A program made the position numbers and the translations under genes. Shown here piece after piece: positions 7,874-15,902 of a stretch of DNA of 34,204 bases. Below the pieces are notes generated by a model. The model saw nothing but the letters and a program-made list of their open reading frames with translations. It made no database searches and had not been told where the DNA came from. The DNA lies in assembly GCA_035544395.1 (NCBI GenBank), contig DATKFM010000008.1:1-34204 (forward strand). Reading direction: 5' to 3'. Each line of letters opens with the position of its first letter. Positions within the stretch are counted from its first letter, which is position 1. This stretch comes from DATKFM01 sp035544395. Its GTDB lineage: Bacteria; Pseudomonadota; Alphaproteobacteria; Dongiales; Dongiaceae.

Positions 7874-9325
7874 TTATCGTTTCTTGTGGCCGGTATGGAG
7901 CTTGCGCTCCAGATGCATGCTGTAGCGCGACATGCCGAAGCAGAACATCCAGTACACCGCCGCGGCAAACACGTAGCCTTCCATCGAGAGGCCGAGCCAG
8001 TTCTGATCCTTGGTCGAAGCCTTGATGATGTTCAGGAAGTCGTAGAGTCCAACGATGGCAACCAGCGTCGTGTCCTTGAACAGGCCGATCGAGGTATTGA
8101 CCAGGCCGGGGATCGAGATGCGCAGCGCCTGTGGCAGCACCACAAGGCGCATCATCTGCCAGTAGCCAAGGCCCATGGCCATGGCGCCCTCGAACTGGCC
8201 CTTGGGGATCGCCTGCAGGCCGCCACGCACCACTTCGGCGATATAGGCGGCGGAGAACAAGGTCACGCCGATCAGGATGCGCAGCAGGATATCGAACGTC
8301 ACGCCTTTGGGCAGGAAAAGCGGCAGCATGACGTTGGCCATGAACAGGATGGTGATCAGCGGCACGCCGCGCACGAACTCGATGAAGAGCACCGACAGCA
8401 AATGATTGACCGGCATGAACGAACGCCGCGCCAAAGCCAGCAGAATGCCCAGGGGGATCGAGAAGACGATGCCGACGATGGCTATCACCAGCGTCAGCAT
8501 GAGGCCGCCCCATTTGTCGGTGGGCACATGGCGCAGGACAGTGCCGCCGACGAGCAGCTCAAACGCCAGGATCGGGAAGCCGATGAACATGAACATCGCC
8601 CAATAGCGCTTGCCCGGCACACCGTCGATCAGCAGCGCCGCCGCGGCGATGACGAAAAGCAGGAAGGTCACGTTGATGCGCCAGCGTTCGCCGCTGGGAT
8701 AGAAGCCATACACGAACTGGCCCAGGCGGTTGCTGACCATGACCCAGCAGGCGCCCGGCTTCGGGCAGTCATCCCGCGAAGCGGCATTGACCACGATGCC
8801 CAATGAGACAGACGTCTCTTTGGCCGGATCGATCTTCACGCCCGGCAGGAGTTTCAGTTCGCCGCCGCGAAGCTCAAATCTTGAATCGGACAAGGCAAAA
8901 GTGCTCTGGCGTTGCGACGGCAGATTCACCAACTCGACCTTGCCGATCGCAGCGCCAGGTACATTGCCGGGGATGACAATATTGGTCAGCTTTACGTCCA
9001 ATGCCCCGGTGGAATTTACCTCGGATGGCTGCTCGAATACGCCGGCCGCGGTCTCCGTGACCTTGAGCTCAACGACGCGCGTGACCGCCAACCCGCTGCC
9101 GAAGTTGGCCTCGATGAACGCCCAGTTCACAAAGCCGGGGATCGTCAGGTAGAGGAGGAGCAGCGCCAGGAAAGTTAGAACAGTGTTGCCGATCGACGAG
9201 AAGAAATTACGCTTCAGCCACGCGATTGGGCCTGCGACCAGGATCGGTGGCGGCAAATCAGGATGCTCGCCCGGCCGGTAGACCGGGGCGGCTGGCGGCA
9301 CGCCATTGGCGGTCATGTCCGTCAT
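7874..9325 (-). CDS. aapM: Polar amino-acid ABC transporter, permease subunit (AapM/BztC type)
   Basis: This is an inner-membrane subunit of the amino-acid importer, partner of AapQ. At 483 residues it is about 100 longer than the AapM proteins I know of. The N-terminal helix (about 47-65) is followed by a periplasmic stretch of roughly 150 residues before the next helix (about 220). That stretch includes a beta-rich part (about 85-185, for example LDVKLTNIVIPG and SRFELRGGELKLLPG) ahead of the familiar PGACWVMVSNRLGQFVYGFYP segment. The C-terminal half is the conserved permease core. Its EAA-like loop is EGAMAMGLGYWQMMRLVVLPQ, split here as EGAMAMGLG and the following residues. The start at 9325 has a second in-frame ATG at 9316, and either is possible. 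It begins 6 bases after aapQ ends. Confidence 0.9.
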   Translation of the reverse strand: MTDMTANGVPPAAPVYRPGEHPDLPPPILVAGPIAWLKRNFFSSIGNTVLTFLALLLLYLTIPGFVNWAFIEANFGSGLAVTRVVELKVTETAAGVFEQPSEVNSTGALDVKLTNIVIPGNVPGAAIGKVELVNLPSQRQSTFALSDSRFELRGGELKLLPGVKIDPAKETSVSLGIVVNAASRDDCPKPGACWVMVSNRLGQFVYGFYPSGERWRINVTFLLFVIAAAALLIDGVPGKRYWAMFMFIGFPILAFELLVGGTVLRHVPTDKWGGLMLTLVIAIVGIVFSIPLGILLALARRSFMPVNHLLSVLFIEFVRGVPLITILFMANVMLPLFLPKGVTFDILLRILIGVTLFSAAYIAEVVRGGLQAIPKGQFEGAMAMGLGYWQMMRLVVLPQALRISIPGLVNTSIGLFKDTTLVAIVGLYDFLNIIKASTKDQNWLGLSMEGYVFAAAVYWMFCFGMSRYSMHLERKLHTGHKKR

Positions 9326-9331
9326 CGCCGC

Positions 9332-10519
9332 CTACCGTTCCACCAGCGCGATGCGCTTGTTGTACCAGTTCATAAACAGCGAGATCACCAGGCTCACCGT
9401 GAGATAGAACAGCATGGTGATGGCAATGCATTCCACGGCGCGGCCAGTCTGGTTTTGCACCGTCGAGGTGAAGATCGAGACCAGATCCGGATAACCCATG
9501 AACGCAGCCAGGGTCGAATTTTTGACAATGTTCAAGTACTGGCTGGTCAGCGGCGGGACGATAATGCGCATCGCCTGCGGAATGATGACCAGGCGCAAGG
9601 TCCAGCTGCTGCGCAGGCCGAGAGCCTGGGCCGCTTCGGTCTGACCATGGCTCACCGCCTGGATGCCGGCGCGGACGTTCTCGGCGATGAACGAAGAATG
9701 GTAAATGCTGAGGCCGAGGCAAAGCGCCGTCAATTCCGGGCTGAGGACCATGCCGCCCTGGAAATTGAATCCCTGCAGCACGGCGTAGTTCCAGGAAACG
9801 GGGTTGCCGAATATGATCGACGCGAGCAGCGGCAGCCCGACAATGAGCGCGAAGCCGACTGAGAGTTTGGGAAACTGCTGTCCGGTCGCATCCTGGCGGC
9901 GCTTGGCCCAGCGCGCGATGAAGATTGCGCCGGCGATGCCGATCACGAGGGCGATCAATCCGGTCAGCGCCGAGTCCTCGGCGACCGGCTTCGGTACATA
10001 CAGGCCACGGACGTTGAGGAACACCGCATCGAACAGATTGAGGCTCTGCTTGACGTTCGGCAGGACCTGCAGCACGCCATTGTACCAGAACAGGATCTGC
10101 ACCAGCAGCGGGATGTTGCGGAGCGTCTCGATGTAAACCGTCGCCAGGCCGGCAACGAGCTTATTGCTCGACAAGCGGCAGACGCCGATGACAAACCCGA
10201 CTATCGTCGCCAGCGGAATGCAGATGACCGCCACCAGGAGCGTATTGAGGATACCGACGATCAGGGCGTCGAAGTTGCTCGACTGCAGTGTGTACGGTAT
10301 CAGCGACTCGCTGATCGGGAATCCGGCGACATCGTCGAGAAAATCAAGGCCCAGCGGAACGCCCAGCTGGGCCTGATTTTGCATCATATTGTGGATGAGG
10401 TAGCCGCCGCAGAGAAACACGAGGGCCAGCGTGACGACCTGCGCGACGATGCCGCGCTTTCGCTCGTCGCGCCACCAGGCGACCGTAGGTCCGGTGTCAG
10501 TTGTTACCAACTGCGCCAT
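9332..10519 (-). CDS. aapQ: Polar amino-acid ABC transporter, permease subunit (AapQ/BztB type)
   Basis: This 395-residue inner-membrane protein has about eight hydrophobic segments. The C-terminal half is the His/Glu/Gln/Arg/opine permease core, ending in the EAA loop QTEAAQALGLRSSWTLRLVI with the following PQAMR. The loop after the first pair of helices (AVFLNVRGLYVPKPVAEDSALT region) is the usual BztB/AapQ feature. GGAGGAG lies 7 bases before the ATG at 10519, but it is partly inside a small hairpin (10530-10542). The gene is separated from aapJ by 84 bases containing a strong stem-loop, so its expression is probably lower than that of the binding protein. Confidence 0.92.
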   Translation of the reverse strand: MAQLVTTDTGPTVAWWRDERKRGIVAQVVTLALVFLCGGYLIHNMMQNQAQLGVPLGLDFLDDVAGFPISESLIPYTLQSSNFDALIVGILNTLLVAVICIPLATIVGFVIGVCRLSSNKLVAGLATVYIETLRNIPLLVQILFWYNGVLQVLPNVKQSLNLFDAVFLNVRGLYVPKPVAEDSALTGLIALVIGIAGAIFIARWAKRRQDATGQQFPKLSVGFALIVGLPLLASIIFGNPVSWNYAVLQGFNFQGGMVLSPELTALCLGLSIYHSSFIAENVRAGIQAVSHGQTEAAQALGLRSSWTLRLVIIPQAMRIIVPPLTSQYLNIVKNSTLAAFMGYPDLVSIFTSTVQNQTGRAVECIAITMLFYLTVSLVISLFMNWYNKRIALVER

Positions 10520-10529
10520 GGCGAGTCTC

Positions 10530-10542
10530 CTCCCTGAGGGAG
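10530..10542 (-). promoter_or_regulatory. Hairpin that covers the aapQ ribosome-binding site
   Basis: Read on the minus strand, CTCCC-TCA-GGGAG forms a 5-bp stem whose right arm overlaps the GGGAGGAG ribosome-binding site of aapQ. It could lower translation of the permease relative to the binding protein. Confidence 0.35.
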
Positions 10543-10556
10543 ATGGACAAAGCGCG

Positions 10557-10586
10557 AGCGCCCGGTTCTTTGGAGAACCGGGCGCT
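10557..10586 (-). terminator. Strong stem-loop between aapJ and aapQ (attenuator or mRNA stabiliser)
   Basis: AGCGCCCGGTTCT (10557-10569) pairs perfectly over 13 bases with AGAACCGGGCGCT (10574-10586) around a 4-base loop. There is no T-run of four or more on the minus-strand exit side. It is therefore better read as a partial terminator or 3' stabiliser that raises binding-protein levels over permease levels. Confidence 0.7.
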
Positions 10587-10603
10587 GCTCTTCGTACGTT
10601 CGC

Positions 10604-11626
10604 CTAGCGGACGGGCGGCGCGTATTGCAGGCCGCCGCGGGTCCAGAGGTCATTGAGACCACGGGCCAGGCCAATCGGCGTCTTCAAGCCAATATTGCGC
10701 TCGAAGATCTCGCCATAATTGCCCACGGCCTTGATGATGTTGACGGCCCAATCATTGCTGAGACCTAGGCCCTCGCCCATCTTGTCTTCCAGGCCGAGGA
10801 AGCGCCGGGTCTCCGGATCCGTGGCGCTGCCCAGGACTTCGGTAATATTCGCCTGGGTGATGCCCTTCTCTTCGGCGATTATCGTCGCGAAATGCGACCA
10901 GCGGACGATATCGCCCCATGCATTGTCGCCGTGACGGACGACGGGGCCCAGCGGCTCCTTGGAGATGATTTCCGGCAGAATGATGTGCTCGGACGGATCC
11001 TTCAGAGTCGTGCGCTCGCCGGCGAGGCCGGAAGCGTCCGTCGTATAGGCGTCGCAGCGGCCTTCATCATAAGCGCCGCGGGCCTGTTCGTTCTCCTTGA
11101 ACTTCACCGGCTGCATGCCGAGGCTGTTGGCCCTGTCGAAGTCGCCCATGTTCTTTTCGGTGGTCGTGCCTTCCTGCACGCAGACCGTGGCGCCCTTCAG
11201 TTCCTTCGCGCTGGCGACGCCGAGGCTCTTCTTCACCATGAAGCCCTGGCCGTCATAGTAATTGACCGCCACGAAATCCAGGCCGAGCTGGGAGTCGCGC
11301 GAGAGGGTCCAGGTCGAATTACGGGCCAGCATATCCACTTCGCCCGACTGCAGGGCGGTGAACCGCACCTCGGCGCTCAGCGGCTTGTACTCGACCTTCG
11401 ACGGATCGCCGAACACGGCGGCGGCAACCGCCTTGCACAGGTCAATGTCCAGGCCATGCCATTCGCCATTGTTGTCCGGAGCACCGAAGCCGGCGAGGCC
11501 GGTGGTGACGCCGCATTTCAGTTTGCCCGCGGCCTTGACGTCATCAAGAGTCCCGGCGCTGGCAGCGCCGATCATGGCCATGGAGGCGACGGCAGCCACC
11601 GACGCCAGCAGTTTGAGCTGTTTCAT
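10604..11626 (-). CDS. aapJ: Polar amino-acid ABC transporter, periplasmic binding protein
   Basis: This 340-residue protein has a clear Sec signal peptide (MKQLKLLASVAAVASMAM..., cleavage near ASA|G at residue 24). The mature part carries the family 3 binding-protein pattern: LKCGVTTGLAGF at the N-terminus, GLDIDLCKAVAAAVFGD for the amino-acid-binding lobe, and VNYYDGQGFMV and ATVCVQEGTTTE further on. AapJ/BztA proteins bind glutamate, glutamine, aspartate, asparagine and sometimes other amino acids; the exact preference cannot be read here. AGGGAAGG precedes the ATG. It is the first gene of the leftward aapJQMP operon and is divergent from metC. Confidence 0.94.
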   Translation of the reverse strand: MKQLKLLASVAAVASMAMIGAASAGTLDDVKAAGKLKCGVTTGLAGFGAPDNNGEWHGLDIDLCKAVAAAVFGDPSKVEYKPLSAEVRFTALQSGEVDMLARNSTWTLSRDSQLGLDFVAVNYYDGQGFMVKKSLGVASAKELKGATVCVQEGTTTEKNMGDFDRANSLGMQPVKFKENEQARGAYDEGRCDAYTTDASGLAGERTTLKDPSEHIILPEIISKEPLGPVVRHGDNAWGDIVRWSHFATIIAEEKGITQANITEVLGSATDPETRRFLGLEDKMGEGLGLSNDWAVNIIKAVGNYGEIFERNIGLKTPIGLARGLNDLWTRGGLQYAPPVR

Positions 11627-11856
11627 GTTTCAACCTTCCCTGGTTCAGCGTTTATCGATAATCACTTGAACTGTGCGTTTTTCTTGCGTTCTGCATACCC
11701 GCCAGCAACCCCTTACAATGGCGTTGCCAAGCGGTTCACATTTGGTTGGTTTGCTTTAACACAAGGCTTGCGGATGCTACAAGCCTGCTTTGCCGGAGCC
11801 TTACCGCCCGGCCGGCGCGGCGCGTGAAATCCAGCGTATGGAGCGGGAAAAACGGC
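11627..11856. promoter_or_regulatory. Divergent control region aapJ / metC
   Basis: This 230-base non-coding gap must hold promoters for both directions. On the minus strand, 11714-11729 reads TGGCAA-CGCCA-TTGTA. It resembles a sigma-54 promoter but has a T where the nearly invariant -12 C is expected, so it is only a weak candidate. On the plus side, AGGCTTG (11764-11770) and CAAGCCT (11780-11786) form a 7-bp inverted repeat in what is probably the metC leader. No known riboswitch was recognised. Confidence 0.35.
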
Positions 11857-13053
11857 ATGACAGGCGGCAACAAAGGCGGAACGCTTGGTGACGAGACCCT
11901 TGCGACCCATGCCGGCAACCACCCGCACCGAAATCATGGCGTCATAAATCCGCCGGTCTACCGGGCTTCCACCATCCTCTATCCCGATGTCGCGACGCTC
12001 GAGCAGATCGGCAAGGACCGTTTGTCGCGCATCACCTATGGTCGCTTCGGCACGCCGACCGTCCACGCCCTGGAAGAGGCGGTGACGGCCCTTGAAGGCG
12101 GCGGGCGGGCCATCGTCGTCTCCTCCGGCCTCGCCGCGATCACGGCGACCTTGCTGCAGCATCTGAGCGCGGGCGATCACCTTTTGATGGTCGACACGGT
12201 CTATGGCCCGGCCCGAGCCTTCTGCGACAAGGTGCTGTCGAAATTCGGCGTTGAGGTCACCTACTACGATCCCCTCATCGGCGAGGGGATCGCAGCGTTG
12301 ATCCGCCCGCAGACCCGCATTGTCTATACGGAGGCGCCGGGGTCGCTGACGTTCGAGATGCAGGACATTCCCGCGATCGTCGCCGCCGCGCATCGGGCGG
12401 GCGCACTGGTGCTGATGGACAACACCTGGGCGAGCCCGCTGTACTTCAAGCCGTTCAGGCACGGCGTCGACATCATCATTCACGCCGCCACGAAATACAT
12501 CGTCGGCCATGCCGATGTGATGTTGGGCATCGTCGTCTGCCGCGACGAACTCTATCGGCCGCTAAAGCTGGGGATCCATGCGCTCGGCCATGGCGCCTCG
12601 CCCGACGATTGCTATCTGGCGATCCGCGGGCTGCGCACCCTGCCCGTGCGCCTCCAGCGCAACGGGGAAAATGCGCTGGCACTGGCGCATTGGTTGAAGC
12701 AGCGGCCGGAGGTCGCGCGCGTCATGCATCCGGCGCTGCCAGATGATCCCGGGCACGCAATCTGGAAGCGGGACTTCGCGGGCTGCAGTGGCCTATTTGG
12801 CATCGTGCTGCATCCCTGCGCCCCAGCAGCGCTGGCGGCGATGCTCGATGGCATGCGGCTGTTCGGCATGGGAGCCAGCTGGGGCGGCTATGAGAGCCTG
12901 ATCCTGCCGGTCAATCCGGCGGCCTCGCGGACGGCGACCAAATGGAACGCCGCAGGCCCGACGCTGCGGCTGCATGCAGGGCTGGAATCCATAGACGATC
13001 TCATCGCTGATCTGGATGACGGCTTCAAGCGCCTGGCCGCGGCGAAGGCCTGA
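11857..13053 (+). CDS. metC: Cystathionine beta-lyase (PLP enzyme)
   Basis: The enzyme cleaves cystathionine to homocysteine, pyruvate and ammonia in methionine synthesis; it is a cytosolic tetramer using pyridoxal phosphate. The 398-residue protein belongs to the Cys/Met metabolism PLP family. It shows YGRFGTPT near residue 61, SSGLAAI (89-95), the cofactor-ring aspartate in LMDNTW (about 188) and the PLP lysine in AATKYIVGHAD (Lys213). GMGASWGGYESL near the C-terminus is typical of MetC rather than MetB/MetZ. I chose the ATG at 11857, giving the family start MTGGNKGG...DETLATHAG. The longer frame from 11746 adds a non-homologous, arginine-rich leader. Gamma-lyase activity cannot be excluded. 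Confidence 0.9.
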   Translation: MTGGNKGGTLGDETLATHAGNHPHRNHGVINPPVYRASTILYPDVATLEQIGKDRLSRITYGRFGTPTVHALEEAVTALEGGGRAIVVSSGLAAITATLLQHLSAGDHLLMVDTVYGPARAFCDKVLSKFGVEVTYYDPLIGEGIAALIRPQTRIVYTEAPGSLTFEMQDIPAIVAAAHRAGALVLMDNTWASPLYFKPFRHGVDIIIHAATKYIVGHADVMLGIVVCRDELYRPLKLGIHALGHGASPDDCYLAIRGLRTLPVRLQRNGENALALAHWLKQRPEVARVMHPALPDDPGHAIWKRDFAGCSGLFGIVLHPCAPAALAAMLDGMRLFGMGASWGGYESLILPVNPAASRTATKWNAAGPTLRLHAGLESIDDLIADLDDGFKRLAAAKA

Positions 13054-13063
13054 GCGCAAAAGA

Positions 13064-13095
13064 AAACGGCCCCCGGCTTGCGCCGGAGGCCGTTT
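13064..13095. terminator. Bidirectional terminator between metC and the leftward Tad arm
   Basis: AAACGGCC (13064-13071) pairs with GGCCGTTT (13088-13095), and CCGGC (13073-13077) with GCCGG (13082-13086), around a 4-base loop and one mismatch. An A-rich left flank gives a U-rich tail on the minus strand, and TTT follows on the plus strand. It sits exactly between two convergent genes. Confidence 0.75.
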
Positions 13096-13115
13096 CACCA
13101 GGTATCTCCGCGAGA

Positions 13116-15209
13116 TTACATCGACAGGCGTACGTCGGTCAGGCGTGAAGCAATCGTCTTCAGCGCCGCCTTGAGATCCGCGCCGGTCGTCGCGGCGTAG
13201 AAGTATTGCGGGCTGTCGCCATCGGGCGGCGAAGCCAGCGCGGAGAGCATCCGCAGCTCGTTCGGGTGGTCCGCCAGATCGAAGCCGATGATGTAGAGTT
13301 TGATCCCATCGTTCTTGACGTTGCGGGAGAGTATGCGGAGGCGGTTGTCCAGATTGTTGTTCGTCGTCGTGAAGGCCGGGATAGGATCGCCATATACCCA
13401 AGAGTTGGACTCCACTGGCGCCGAGATCGTCCCGTGGGCGGCATCGGTATTGTCGCCGGCGATTTCACCCGAGCCGAACCGGCCCTTATAGGCATCGCCA
13501 TTACCGCCGACCTGCGCGCCGTCGGTGATCAGGATGATGTAGCGATCGCGCTGGAAGGGCGTCGTCACATAGGCCTGATTGAACGGCTGTCCCGGCATCA
13601 GAACTTCCCAGGCCCAATACATGCCCTGGAGAATGTTGGTGTTGCCGTCGGGATCCGTGTTCGCGATGCTGCCGATCTGGGCCGACAGCGACGCCCGGTT
13701 TGGTGACAGCGGTATGATGCTGCGCGTCAGACAGGGCGAGCAGTCGTTGTCGCCCGGCGCATCACCGATCGGCGGCACGGCGGCAGGCCGCGTGTTGTCA
13801 TTGAAGAAACGCATCGTGCCGGAATAGGTGGCACTGACAGGAGCAGTGATTGCAGGGACCGAGACCGGACGGCTCGAAGCGCCTACGGGCAGCGCCGGAG
13901 TCGTGTTGGTGTTAGTAACGGTCGCCTGAGTTCCCGACTGAATCGCCCCGTTCACGGGGGTCACCGCGTCCATGTTGTTGTTCTCGTCAGCGGTGTAGGT
14001 ATTGCTGCTCGTGCGGTAGTCGTTGAAGTAGGCCAGAGTGCAGCTTCGATTGGTGTAACCAGCGCCGGCGCTGTTTGCTCCGCGCCAGCGCGTGGTGTTG
14101 GGTTCATTGTCGGGACTGCCGTTCGACCAGCTGCCGCTCCGCGGCTCGGCTTCGGTGATCGACATCGGCTCCCAGGCCGGCCAATCTTTCTGCGTCGAGC
14201 CGGAGCCGACGTCGAATTGCGCTCCTTTGACCAAGTCGGCGTCATTCGTGTTGACGCTGTTGGTATTGTTGTTCTGCGAGCCCGGGGTGGCTTCGCCGCC
14301 GACGTAGCGGGCATAGACGCAACCGCTCCAGCCGCCGGGCAGTTGACCGCTTGAGCTTGTGTCCCTCGGGTTCATGAGCAGCGGAACCTCCGACAGGGCC
14401 GATTTCCAGACCGTTGTCTGACCGGTGGCAAGGGTCACCGGGTTCGTGTAGGACGCTACGGTCTGTGTCGTGACGGTGGTGCTCGTTGCACCCTGCGTCT
14501 TGACGTTGGTCTTCGAGTTCCAGGGCACGAACCCAACATTGATCAGGTTGTAAGTCGTGCCTGAGACGGTGAGGGTCGGCGATGTGTTGACGCCGGTGCC
14601 GTAGAGAGTGTTCAAAAAGTCGGTAAGGCCGTCACGGGCAGCGCCGATCTTTGCCGAGCCATCCATCGAGCCCGACATGTCCAGTGAGATCACTGCATCC
14701 ACCGCGCGGATTGTGCGCTCCACCTCAGATTCCGCAAGCACGGTCATCTCGTTGCAACTCGTGCAACCCACGGCATTCAGCACGCGCATGAACGTCGTGG
14801 GAATTGTCGCGGTTGCCGTCAGATGAAGCGTTTCGCTGCCCGACACGCCGGCAGCGACCGGAGAATTGAGCGTAACCTCCGCATCCATGAAGTCTGCTTG
14901 GAATGGCGTGTCATAGGATATCGCGACCGTGTGCGGAAAGTTTGCCGAGAAATATTTCAGCACATCCGCGTTGCGTTCCGGAGAGAAGTACACCTTGCCG
15001 CCGGCAAGGACCGCCTGGTCGATCGACTGCGACAGTCGCGCCTTCAGAAGATAGCCGCGCGCCGTATCGGTCGCCAGCCCGAGCGCTCCGATCATCGGGA
15101 TCAGCGCCAACGCATAGAGTACGTTCAGCGATCCCTTTTCCTGGCGCAGCCATGTGGTGGCCTTCAGCATCGCGCCGCGCGACAGCTCACCCAGACGCTT
15201 CGTTTTCAT
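13116..15209 (-). CDS. tadG: TadG-like pilus protein with von Willebrand factor A domain
   Basis: This protein has 697 residues from the ATG at 15209, which has GGGA 6 bases upstream; a start at 15221 would add four. The numbering here uses the longer form. A Tad/TadE-type N-terminus (about 30-55, EKGSLNVLYALALIPMIGALGLA) anchors it in the inner membrane. A vWA domain follows, with the metal-site motif DMSGS (181-185) and the later MIDAS aspartate in ITDGAQ (567). Between them is a long Asn/Thr/Ser-rich insertion (about 235-500) containing the WSGCVYAR segment common in this family and cysteine pairs (CTSC, CSPC). Such proteins are thought to act as minor components of, or adaptors for, Flp pili. 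It is the last gene of the leftward arm, 73 bases after the TadE-like gene. Confidence 0.87.
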   Translation of the reverse strand: MKTKRLGELSRGAMLKATTWLRQEKGSLNVLYALALIPMIGALGLATDTARGYLLKARLSQSIDQAVLAGGKVYFSPERNADVLKYFSANFPHTVAISYDTPFQADFMDAEVTLNSPVAAGVSGSETLHLTATATIPTTFMRVLNAVGCTSCNEMTVLAESEVERTIRAVDAVISLDMSGSMDGSAKIGAARDGLTDFLNTLYGTGVNTSPTLTVSGTTYNLINVGFVPWNSKTNVKTQGATSTTVTTQTVASYTNPVTLATGQTTVWKSALSEVPLLMNPRDTSSSGQLPGGWSGCVYARYVGGEATPGSQNNNTNSVNTNDADLVKGAQFDVGSGSTQKDWPAWEPMSITEAEPRSGSWSNGSPDNEPNTTRWRGANSAGAGYTNRSCTLAYFNDYRTSSNTYTADENNNMDAVTPVNGAIQSGTQATVTNTNTTPALPVGASSRPVSVPAITAPVSATYSGTMRFFNDNTRPAAVPPIGDAPGDNDCSPCLTRSIIPLSPNRASLSAQIGSIANTDPDGNTNILQGMYWAWEVLMPGQPFNQAYVTTPFQRDRYIILITDGAQVGGNGDAYKGRFGSGEIAGDNTDAAHGTISAPVESNSWVYGDPIPAFTTTNNNLDNRLRILSRNVKNDGIKLYIIGFDLADHPNELRMLSALASPPDGDSPQYFYAATTGADLKAALKTIASRLTDVRLSM

Positions 15210-15294
15210 GATGCATCCCATCTTTCTGCTATTTCCTCAAGTCTTGTCCCTGATCCGGAATGCGGCCTGCGCAGCCACGGATCTCGAAGTTTCC

Positions 15295-15891
15295 TCAGGG
15301 CGCCGTCGTGAGATTGGCGCCGCGAGGGCGCGCCCAGGCCTCATGACGGAACGTGATCGCCTGAAATATCTCGCCGAACAAAGGCTCGCCGCCCAGGTTC
15401 CTCATTCCGGAAAACGCGCCGAAGAAGACCGGCTCATACTGATAGAGCACCTCTGCGGCAACGACGTCCTCAGCTTCCGCGAGAGTGAAATTGTTGGGCA
15501 GATCCGCAACTGCGCCCTCGGCGCCGATCGCACTGTTGCCGATCGATGCGCCATGGGTGCGCTGCCAGACAACGCGCGGATTGGGCTGCCCTGTTGCGCG
15601 AAACACTGAAGATACAATGATCTTGCCCTGGGTATTCAAATCGTAGGGCTTCATCTGCTCGATCGCGGCGTCATAAACGGCGGTGAGCTGTGCCGTCGTC
15701 ATGCCGTCAGACTGTCCCACCAGATCCGCCACCTGGCTGGCGGCGCGATCCAGCTTCTGATGGATCAGGATGTACCGTGTCGCTTCGAAGCAGCCGAGAA
15801 TGATGAGCAGCAGCACCGGCAGCCAAAGGGCAAACTCGCCGGCGGCAAATCCGCGCTCATCCCGAATGAAGTTCTTCTTTTCGTGCAACAT
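15295..15891 (-). CDS. TadE-like pilus assembly protein (pseudopilin)
   Basis: This 198-residue protein has a short basic leader, then RGFAAGEFALWLPVLLLIILGCFEATRYI at about 13-41. This is the TadE-like hydrophobic segment with the conserved glutamate (AxEFA) typical of Flp-system pseudopilins processed by the prepilin peptidase. The remainder is a soluble periplasmic part without cysteines or known motifs. AAGAGGT precedes the ATG, and the gene begins 11 bases after the first TadE gene stops, so the two are co-transcribed. It is probably the second minor pseudopilin (TadE/TadF position). TadE and TadF cannot be told apart by sequence alone. Confidence 0.85.
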   Translation of the reverse strand: MLHEKKNFIRDERGFAAGEFALWLPVLLLIILGCFEATRYILIHQKLDRAASQVADLVGQSDGMTTAQLTAVYDAAIEQMKPYDLNTQGKIIVSSVFRATGQPNPRVVWQRTHGASIGNSAIGAEGAVADLPNNFTLAEAEDVVAAEVLYQYEPVFFGAFSGMRNLGGEPLFGEIFQAITFRHEAWARPRGANLTTAP

Positions 15892-15902
15892 GAATGTACC
15901 TC

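Noticed and set aside
13054..13116. Small RNA between metC and tadG
   Set aside because: The hairpin there is fully explained as a shared terminator of two convergent genes.
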